Shown here piece by piece: positions 55,633-64,000 of a DNA stretch of 64,000 nt. Source of the stretch: Tulasnella sp. 424 (taxonomy: Eukaryota; Basidiomycota; Agaricomycetes; Cantharellales; Tulasnellaceae); the NCBI GenBank assembly GCA_019633425.1, contig WSUB01000029.1, positions 186,001-250,000 of the forward strand, given 5' to 3'. Made by a program: the position numbers and the translations under genes. The stretch's first letter is position 1. Every line of letters starts with the position of its first letter. The notes beneath the pieces are model-generated. The model had not been told where the DNA came from. It worked only from the letters and a program-made list of their open reading frames with translations, and did no database searches.

Positions 55633-58600
55633 ATGAACGGAGTAACGACACACAAGAAATCTCAACCTTCCCTGGACACAACTCAGGCTTCTAGGACATC
55701 CTCTTCTAGGGTAGATGCCAGTATTGAATTGCCACAGCTCATCCCGCTCTCGCATGCTCATCCAGCACTATCTTCATCTGAGCCCTTCGATGTGGACGCC
55801 TTTCTCCTCTCTCGCTCCGGGCAATCCTTGCAAGACCTCCGCTCCGAATTACGAGGATACTTGGGGGGTCTGAAAGAGGAGCTCGTTCAACTCATCAACG
55901 ACGATTACGCGGCATTCATCAGTTTGAGCACAGATCTCAAAGGTGAAGGCGCCCGACTGGAAAGATTAGCCGCTCCATTACCAGGCTTGAGGGCTGAAAT
56001 CGAGGTGAGCGTCTCGCCAGGACGCTTGGTTACTCCTCGTATTGATCCAGCCGGTCGTTAGAACTCGAGAAGCGAACTTCGCGGAATTCAAGATGCAGTC
56101 CAAGACAAGCTGACTGAAAGGGCCAATTTAAGACAAGAGAAGGTCCGTTTTTATTTGAATGCTATCGATTACTGAAAGGCTAATGTCACTGGAACACTCG
56201 CTCCTGTAGACAGGCTCTGCTCCAGATGCTTCTCAAACTCTCGGATTCTGTAGTTCGACTTGAATCGCTCCTTTTGATTGCTTCTGCCGACCAGAGCACA
56301 TCCCAAACCAGCGTTGATTTTTCGGGTTTGGGTATTCGAGGAATGAATGGCCTGGCTCTGAACATTGGCGAAGACGATTTGAAGGATGATAGGTATATAC
56401 TCTGGCCTACATATCCGGTTAGCCCCAACTGAACATCGCATCCCGGACATTAAGGTCGAGAGGGGGACAAGCTAAGCATTTGGCGCGCATTGCGACGGAA
56501 TACACCCAACTTCTCTACCACGCGGAGAAGGCGAAAGAGGAGAAATGTGTGTTTGTTGACGAGATGCAATGGGTAAGTGATTTGTGTTTTTTTCTAACCT
56601 AGTACACTGTCCCAACCGTTGCGCCCACTCTTCAGCGCGTGACTCGCATCAAGACGACTCTGTCGCGAGACCTGGATCACCTGTTTTCCGATACCCTCGT
56701 GTCCTTGACTTCATCGACAATCGAAACCGCTTCCGTCACCGATAAAGCTCGTTGGACATCAGACCTAACAGAATGCCTCAAAACCTATGACCTTTTACGA
56801 AACTGGAGAGACGCAGAGGAGGCAGTTCGCCGGGATCTTGTGCAACCCTTCGTAAAAAGTGTCAGTCGTGTCATTTACGGGCGTGGGATCCACTCTAAAC
56901 TAATTCTCTACCACTAGACGATTTTTGCTGATGCATTGAACGTAACGCCCTCTCCAATCCTCGTTCGGACTGCCCTTCCTGGCCGAGCAAGTCTGATGTC
57001 GCCGCGCACACCGTACACGCCCTTCACTGGTGTGCGAGCAAATCCTTTCGACACTCTAAACGTGGACGCCGTGGCTCTACTACCAGATGAAGACGATCAA
57101 CCACTGGCAACCTTGTACAATACAATTCTTCGATTCGTGCAAATGAATTGCACTGGCGTCCTTGAACTCTCCGAGAAAATCAACGCAAAGAACCGAAAGA
57201 CAGGCCGTCGGCCGAATGCGGCTGCGTACGCGGCAGAAAGTCCTCAATTGGCATCCACGAGTGGAAGTATTGCAGACCTAGGGTTGAATATGCAAGGCTT
57301 TGAGATAATGGCGAACGTCATTTGGGCCGAGATTGGGAGGAGCATAATGGAAGAACTTGGGTCGGTCGTGTTCTCGGCGGGCAATCCCTCCGAGTTTCAA
57401 AAGGTGCGAGAATTCCAAAACACTCCCGACGTGCTACTCATAACGAGTACGTTTAGAACTACACCATCACAAACAATTTCATCACCGCTCTAGAACATCT
57501 CGCCCCATCCGTTCATGCAGTCGAAATGATGCGGGAACACCCTATATATAACGCATTTCAACGGCGGTGGCAATTGCCTGTTTATTTCCAGCTTCGGTGG
57601 AAGGAGATTGTTGGAAGTCTGGAAGACAATATAGTGAACCCTGGCGTCCAGAAGGGTGGCGCAATTCCTGAAGATTTCGTCACCCCCCAAGCAGCCGCGT
57701 TTTACAACGCAATACAATCGTGCTGGGGATCCGGAGTATTCATCCCTGAGCTTTCCCACCGGTTCTGGCGGCTCACTCTCCAGGTTTGTTGGATTGCATT
57801 CGCCGAGGAGTACATTCTGACCCCTCCCACTAGCTGTTGAGTCGTTACAGGTCGTGGTTGGACTCAAACCTTCCCCCTCGGGAGCAGCCTCTACCGAGCA
57901 CCAGCGTTGATATCTCCGCCTCAGGGTCGGGTTTTGCCCCCCGAGCAACCACTCCCATTGCGACGAACGAGCCTGCGGATACTTCCGCAGTGGATGAAGC
58001 GATCTTACAACGCTTAGTAAATGCCCACATGGACGTATCCGCAATGGAACGGCGAGTGTGGGACTTGTGGAAGACTGAAATTGGCATGCTGTTACCCGAG
58101 GACACACGAGATGAAACACAAAAGCCTGAAGGTGGGCATACTGAATCCGTCGAACGATCCTTCAATTTACTGACTACCCTGCTTCTCTCGTCCACAGAAG
58201 TGCTCAAGTCATCCCTCGACCACCTTCACAATCTCTTGCCTGGACTTTCGGGCCAGATTGTGATAGTCCTTTCTCGTAGATGCTGCACTGTCCTTGCGCG
58301 GATCAAGTCTATTATCTCGCAATTTTGGGCCATGAACAAAAAGAGGGACCCCACGGGCCCAAGCGACTTCGTCCCTGACATCCTCAAGCCCGTTCGACAG
58401 TTTTTTGAACTGGATGGAGTTCATGAACTTGTCTTGGAAAGTGACCGAAAGAGCTGGGCAACTCAAGTCTTCGAGTTCACGGCCGATCGGTGAGTAAATA
58501 TTCCTTTATCACTGCTTCTTACTAACCAATGTTCCAAGGTACACGTCACATCTCGAAGCAATGAAGCAAACGAAGGATTCTTTGAAGCGATACAAGAAAG

Positions 58601-58788
58601 GGTTTTCGCTGTTTGGTGGTGGTGGCTCGCGCGACGGAGAAGAAGCTAAAGACGAGGAAAGACTGCGAGCGCAGATCTTGTTGGACGTGGAGGCTTTCGG
58701 GGAAGATGCTCGTCGGCTTGGAGTGGTCATCGACGCTAGTGAAGCATATACAAAACTTAAGGCTGCCGCCTCAAACTACACTGCCTAG
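55633..58788 (+). CDS. COG2: Conserved oligomeric Golgi complex subunit 2
   Basis: Cog2 is part of the COG tether that captures retrograde vesicles at the Golgi. The N-terminal part has the family pattern SEPFDVDAFLLSRSGQSLQD, then LRSELRGYLGGLKEELVQLI, NDDYAAFISLSTDLKGEGAR and LERLAAPLPGLRAEIE, predicted coiled coil. The middle has QMLLKLSDSVVRLESLL and DLTECLKTYDLLRNW. The C-terminal COG2-C domain includes HPIYNAFQRRWQLPVYFQLR, SCWGSGVFIPELSHRFWRLT and SRYRSWLDSNLPP, and ends with KQTKDSLKRYKKG and YTKLKAAASNYTA. About eight introns are present and the product is about 880 residues. The ATG at 55633 lies about 20 bases after a G/A-rich leader. Splicing in the 55990-56560 part is the least certain. 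Confidence 0.9.
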
Positions 58789-59097
58789 ATGAATTCAATC
58801 TGCAATCCATTGACTTAGATCGGACGTTGATACCCCGTAGACGTTCATCGATGACTATCCAGCAGAGCTCAAAAGACCGGCTCGACCAGGTGAGGGAGGG
58901 GCAGCAGAGAAAGGTCGTCCAACTAGACTAGGAACTAAGTAACCGATTCAACTCCCACTCCTCGGGAATAAATAATTCGACACCCGGAGGGACAAATTCT
59001 TATCTATTATACTGCATTCAAATATTTCTGGTTCAGATAGATACGCACGTTGATGGGTTCAGAAGGTTTCACCAGGTGTGGGCCATAAGGTTCTTCC
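58789..59097. other. Convergent 3' region of COG2 and the Mio-like gene
   Basis: Short intergenic segment with AT-rich stretches suitable for two 3' UTRs. No other feature seen. Confidence 0.4.
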
Positions 59098-62000
59098 TCA
59101 GAGGTCCGCACACCGACAGTTACAATCGGCGACTGGACAGGTGCTATGGGCCTGGCCACCACTTCCAAAGAACCAGTCAAAAATATGGCTATATTTCAAT
59201 GCGAGGTCAGGAATATTCCTTCATTGATAACCGAATATTCCGGGGACATACGACGCATGGCCGCCGTGGCGGCAAGTTTGGCAGAACACTAATGCATCGT
59301 CGAGGGTGTCTGGATGGGCAGGAATTAGATGGAACCCCGAGATGTTGGACTTTCGGACACACCTTGAGGGGAAGTTTCATTCGCCAACTCAGCATCGCGA
59401 AGGCTATCATTTGAAACACCGATGGCCATCAAACAGACCACGCAGCGCGGAAGGGTTTTGGCGCAATGAGGACAACGATTCGTCTAGAAGATAGTAGTGT
59501 AAGAGCTTATCAACGCTAACAGCGTTCTCTGAACCTACCCTGACTCGCTCGATATTCCCCAGGGCAGTAGAAGGGTCTGAGCCTTGCTTGGGGCTGAGAA
59601 TCTTGCTGCAGTAGTTACAGCGAATGAATAGCTGTCGCTCCACCCACTCGGTTGGTTGGATTGAACCGGTTCGTACTAGGTGCTGAAGCATTTGCCCTCG
59701 CTCAATGTCAAATTGGCAGCGGAAATGGAAGAGTTTCCATCGGTCCAGAAGATCACGGTAGGACTCGACCCAGAGTTCCACCCGCGGATCCTTAAAGCGG
59801 GCAGGACAAACATAGGAACCAAGTATCGCTGCGGTCTGGACGTCGCCGGTACGGTCAACGTAAGCTTGAACCAGATCCATTCCTCGGGAAGTCAGCCCAG
59901 TGAATAGGAGTCCGTCGAGCTCGCCACCTCGTTTCAGATTATCGTACGTTGCGTGCAGTGCTGTGGAGACCTGGACCAGTGTTAAAGAGAAGCGTTACCT
60001 CCAAAACACTTCAATAACTTGCCTTCTCATCTTCCAGGAATCGGAATATTATTCCGAGACGGTCGGTCAAACGAACCGCCTCATCTTGCAAGATCTCAAT
60101 CCAAGGCTCGTCAATCAAACGCGACAACATGATGCGGATGCTGCAAACTCAGAAGTCGTTGAGCAGCAGAGCGGTTTTCGGTAAAATCGGGACCTACTAT
60201 GGGTCCGACAAGCGGGTGATCATGCGTTGGCAGTTTTCTCGCCAAGGGTTGAGCTCGAATGATGCCGAAGCTCCTTGTCCTTGAGTTTTTTTGTACGCCA
60301 AAAGAGCCGACACAGTCCCGGCAACAACGTGGAGCAGGTCGTCTATAACGAGCCGCGTCAAACAGTGCAGACATGACTTATCGTCGCGGTGACACACCAT
60401 TACTACGTAGCAGATATTCATTGGCAGTCTCGAATTCGCCTATCAGAGATGCCCAGCATGCTGCTCGTGTAGTCTGACCTTCAGTTTCCCATCTGCAATG
60501 ATAGGTGAGACTCGAACAGCAGCTCCAGTGAAATGCTCACCGACCTTCGAAGGAGATCCAAAAATTCGTCCCTGCTCAGATCCCAGTCACAAAGAGCCAG
60601 TGCTAATTGTCGCCTCCCAGATCGGAGGCTTTTCACGTCCAAAGAGGGATGGTTAAATCGATTGATTCCCGCGGAGTAACTTTTAGCTTTCAGTCGGGCT
60701 TGGTTTAGGAGTCCTATAGCACCATCAAAATCTAGAGGCGAAGCCGCGACGCGACTCTGTGCAAGTCCGGAGGACGCTTCACGGGAATGACTCCCAATTG
60801 AGAGGCGATTCGGCCTTACCCCTCCGAATAATGATGGAGGGCGGGTCGCCGCATCCGGAAGTGTTAGATTAGATACGGATGGCGACTCGCCCGGTTGGGG
60901 TTGCGGTAGAAACGGTGTGGGAGACGGTGCGGTGGGTATGTTGATGGAGAGAGCGGGATCAAGAGAGAGAGGTCCCGAAGGAAGAGTTGTTGGAAAGCCG
61001 TCCCAGATGCCGAATAAACCCTGATAAGTAAAGTCGAATCCACCAACCTGTGCGATGCCTCCCACACGTAGAGTGTCCATGAACTCTAAGGTGTGAATGA
61101 CGGTGAGTATGCGTTACAGACCAAATGACAAGGGAAAGAGCTCGTACTAGATAGGGTGGTCCAAACCTCTGACAAAAGCTCCCCGTCGGAATCAATTTTG
61201 CTAGCGATGGCGGAGTTATTCAAGGCCTAGCTCATAAAGTTAAACTATATGCAGATAGCCGAGGTGTTATCAAGTTGACATACGTTCTTCATGCTGTACC
61301 CGAGTTGAACCCTCCTTTTCATCGCCATTGAAATGTCTCCTTCCATCGAGGCGAAGCAGTATCGCGGCCCTCCGGCTGCTGGAGAAGGACTCGAACGCTG
61401 GAACCTCTCACTGTCTTCCGTACGCCTTCGTAGTGGGGCTGGGCGACGACGTATAGGGTTTGGTGGTTCTGGAGCAACAGGAAGGGTTACTTGTTTCGAA
61501 GTTGGCGAACCACTGGGAGAATGCAGTGGTGTCCTCGAGGCCGTTCGTTGAGCCAAAGAGAATCGTCGCATTCCCGATGGACTGTAGGTCCGTGACGATT
61601 TCGGTGGACGGCTAGCCGAAAGGGTGGACGGTAAAGGTAACGGGGGGAAATTGATATCAGGTTTCAAAGGCTGTGGTCTTTGGGATCGGCCCACTCTGCT
61701 CTCCTCCGTGGTAGATGATGCGCCTTTTGTATGAAGGAAGTTGCTTGCCTCGCCCACTTTAGGCGGAGACCCTACAGCTGCGTCCGGAATATCCCAGGGC
61801 TCGGCGGGTAACCGCCTATCCGCAGTTGTCGTACTACTACTAACGCTGAGCTCGTCGTAGTGACTGACGATGAGATCGCCATTCGGGCTCCAGAGATGAT
61901 GCGGAGAGCTGGACACCGAAGTCACCTGCAGAACACCCTCCTTACTTACGGAGAGGATGTGAGAGTCGTGACGACTAGCAGTTTCGGGAGCAGCGGTCGC

Positions 62001-63430
62001 GAAGCAGAAATTAGACAAACGTAGAGGCTTAATGGCTAACATGCGTATGAACTTTTAGCATTTCCATTGAACGAGAAGAAAGGGACCGTTGACGTACTGC
62101 TCTGGCTCTGGATTAAAGTTGGCGGGAAGTAGGTCTTCTCCTGCACGGGAACGCGGTCTGCGAGCGGAGATATACGAGAAATAGAGTTGCTCCGTCGAGG
62201 ACCGTAGGTGGAAGGCAAAGCGCCAGATGAAATGCCAGGGTCTTCGATGTAGTATCCGCCTAGTACAGACCATATACTTATTGGGCTGTCGTCAACTGCC
62301 AACGAAGCAAGGATACCGCGCCTCAATGGAGAGTATGCTATCGTCGCAATACCATTTCCCCTGTTTCCGGCAACACCACCAGCGTCTGCCTCAGTGAAAC
62401 AGAGCATCGGTCCTTTTGCCATATGCCTCCGATCCCAGACTCGAATTGCTGCGTCCTCTCCGAAACTTGCAAATTTCCAATCATCATAGGGGTCCACGCA
62501 GAGACCGCTGTTGAACTTGTTGGGGATTTGAAAGGCCCCGGTGGCAGAGTTGGGTAGCCGTGTGTCAACAACACGGGTGTATTTTCCCCCAGCGCCAACA
62601 ATGATAGTGGAAGGAGTGTGGGGAAGAAAAGCAAGCGCGGTGATGGTCTCTCCTATGCCATGTTGGTATATGACTCGGGCGTCAGATCGGTGATCCGAGA
62701 TTGATGCCTGTCGCCCTTGAAGGCGGTCTGGTGGACGGGATGAGACCAAATGGTCCTTGCCCGATAAGGGAAGAGACTTTGCGGCAATTTCAATATCCCA
62801 AATATTGAGCCCTGCGTCTCCTCTTCCTTTGTCGGCGCCTACGGCAAGGTGATGTGGCTCTTGGGGTGAGAATGCTACCTTGGTTCAACCGGGTTAGAAC
62901 GGATAGCTGAGCCTTAGAAACAACGTCAAAAAAACTCACTGCATTGCATGGCCTAACAACACGTGGGACGATGTTGAACACAGGAGGAGTAGCCAAAGAA
63001 TTCGGTCCATCCTGCCCAGATGATGCAGAAGAACCAAATCGAATCAATTGAAGCCTGCCAGCGGTACTTGCGGCAGCAACCAAGTCGTTGTAGGCTGGAT
63101 TGGGTGACCACGCAAGACACTGGAAGTGAACGTGGTCAGTGTGGATAACAGGTTTCCCTAGATCTTTAGAGAGGCATGGTAGCATACTTTGACCACCGAG
63201 GGTTCCTGCCCATGTTGAAACTGATGATTGCCAACAGATTTGATTTCGGCATCCTAGACCACCACACAAATGTTAAGACGTGTCTGATGTAAACAAGGAC
63301 CGCATACTCTGGGAGACCAGTCGTAAAGACCTAAGGAACTGCCGTGACCGTAGAGAAACCGCGTTGATGGTGTACGCGACGGATCCCAGACAACAATCCT
63401 TCGGATAGACTCCCTCTGTCCTACATTCAT
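59098..63430 (-). CDS. GATOR2/SEA complex subunit Mio (Sea4, WD-repeat plus C-terminal zinc RING)
   Basis: Mio (yeast Sea4) is part of the complex that relays amino-acid status to TORC1 at the vacuole. The N-terminus from 63430, MNVGQRESIRRIVVWDPSRT, leads into a WD40 propeller: SSLGLYDWSPR, FQCLAWSPNPAYNDLVAAAS, VAFSPQEPHHLAVGADKGRG with DAGLNIWDIE, ALAFLPHTPSTIIVGAGGKY, and WKFASFGEDAAIRVWDRRH. A long Ser/Pro-rich insert, a helical alpha-solenoid (CDWDLSRDEFLDLLRRS) and YVCPARFKDPRVELWVESY follow. The C-terminus has the Mio zinc pattern: FIRCNYCSKILSP, then RCPHCAKTLPRCVVC, LVFCQTCRHGGHAS, HIFDWFFGSG and CPVADCNCRCADL. About a dozen introns are used and the product is about 1,150 residues. 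The start is the ATG that opens the family-like first WD strand. Confidence 0.88.
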
Positions 63431-63802
63431 TGAAATATACCGAGCTTAAATGAACTGTGACGTGGGACTTGCGCAGAACCTTCAGGTATTTGTGTGAGCG
63501 GTGGTAAGGTAAGGAACTTGCAATCGGTCAAGAGGAATGAGTCCCACGCCCTTTCGCAAAGACCCATAAACAGCCCGCATTTCCGGTGCCAGCGACTCTT
63601 ATCCCAACATTACCTTCAACATATTCATCGCGTCAAAAAGGGCGCAGGCGGATAAAGTAGGGAAGCCCTCTTAGTTGGCGCTGGCAGGCCTCAATCCCAG
63701 AAAGGACAAAACTTCACAACCGCGGAGGGATATACAGCAAACGAACCGTCATTAATAGCACACAGACCTGCGAATACAATATACTGTCCGGAACGGCTAA
63801 CA
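63431..63802. other. Promoter region of the Mio-like gene
   Basis: About 370 bases between the Mio start and the stop of the next minus-strand gene. Nothing distinctive beyond short open frames. Confidence 0.4.
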
Positions 63803-64000
63803 TCACACATCCTCCATATCCACATAGTTCGCCATGGGATCCTCGAAGTTTGGCTTGTTTAACCTATAGGCCTCCATCTCTTCTTCCGTCACCGCGAAGC
63901 CGCTGTCGCCCATTGCACCCGTCTTCCTCTTCTTGCTCCTTTCGTCTCCGTCTTCCTCCCACTCGTCCTTCTTTCCACTCTTGCGTTTCTTCTCCTCTTG
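63803..64000 (-). CDS. SLU7: Pre-mRNA splicing factor Slu7, C-terminal part (runs off right edge)
   Basis: Slu7 acts in the second step of splicing, in 3' splice-site choice. The visible part is a single open frame: a highly charged Lys/Glu/Asp-rich stretch, then GFAVTEEEMEAYRLNKPNFE and DPMANYVDMEDV before a TGA at 63803. The TEEEMEAYR...DPMA sequence is the conserved Slu7 terminus. The zinc knuckle and the rest lie beyond base 64000. The call rests on this short terminus only. Confidence 0.7.
   Translation of the reverse strand, partial: QEEKKRKSGKKDEWEEDGDERSKKRKTGAMGDSGFAVTEEEMEAYRLNKPNFEDPMANYVDMEDV

Overview
The window looks like nuclear chromosomal DNA of a filamentous basidiomycete, most likely an agaricomycete. 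Nearly every gene is broken by many short introns (about 45-80 bases, GT...YAG), exons can be very small, intergenic spaces are short, and gene families typical of mushroom-forming fungi are present (GH128 glucanase, wax-synthase-like MBOAT proteins, agaricomycete-type small membrane proteins). No tRNA, rRNA, CRISPR or intact transposon was recognised. Gene spans below run from start codon to stop codon across introns. Exon joins were made by eye and rest on family alignment.

Layout. 1-9.5 kb: a small multi-pass membrane protein runs off the left edge (minus). It is followed by a longin R-SNARE (VAMP7 type), 3-hydroxyanthranilate dioxygenase, a short unknown protein, a U2 snRNA gene (minus), the nucleolar RRM protein Nop4/RBM28, and a second copy of the membrane protein family that carries a frameshift. 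9.8-15.3 kb: exosome helicase Mtr4 and a secreted GH128 glucanase, both minus. 15.3-19.4 kb: a gene-poor stretch holding about four copies of a ~308-bp tandem repeat and a gene relic. 19.4-21.2 kb: an FMN-dependent alpha-hydroxy-acid oxidase. 21.9-30.3 kb: a tandem duplication of ~4.5 kb units. Each unit holds a two-module non-canonical nucleotidyltransferase (TUTase/Trf4 type), and a 5' fragment of an Rkm4/SETD6-like SET methyltransferase gene sits between them. 30.7-36.6 kb: a full-size ABCG transporter. 37.1-45.9 kb: Tem1/Spg1 GTPase, a GNAT-Mss4 fusion protein, Pex19, ribose-5-phosphate isomerase, Rax1, and complex I B8 subunit. 45.9-51.8 kb: TFIIH subunit Tfb5, then two tandem wax-synthase-like genes with a relic of the Tfb5 5' end between them. 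52-64 kb: an unknown possibly lipidated protein, a short unknown protein, SmD3, Cog2, the GATOR2/SEA subunit Mio, and the 3' end of splicing factor Slu7.

Most genes are housekeeping and do not form a pathway cluster. Several belong to RNA metabolism (U2, SmD3, Slu7, Mtr4, Nop4, the nucleotidyltransferases) or to membrane traffic and organelles (VAMP7, Cog2, Mss4 domain, Pex19, Rax1). The most striking observation is the duplicated nucleotidyltransferase. The upstream copy keeps all three catalytic aspartates in its C-terminal module. The downstream copy is open throughout but has Asn at two of the three, so it looks like a conserved pseudoenzyme beside its active parent. Both copies also carry a degenerate N-terminal nucleotidyltransferase module. 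Two independent tandem duplications in this window each left a truncated 5' piece of a neighbouring gene (SET methyltransferase, TFB5) between the daughter copies.
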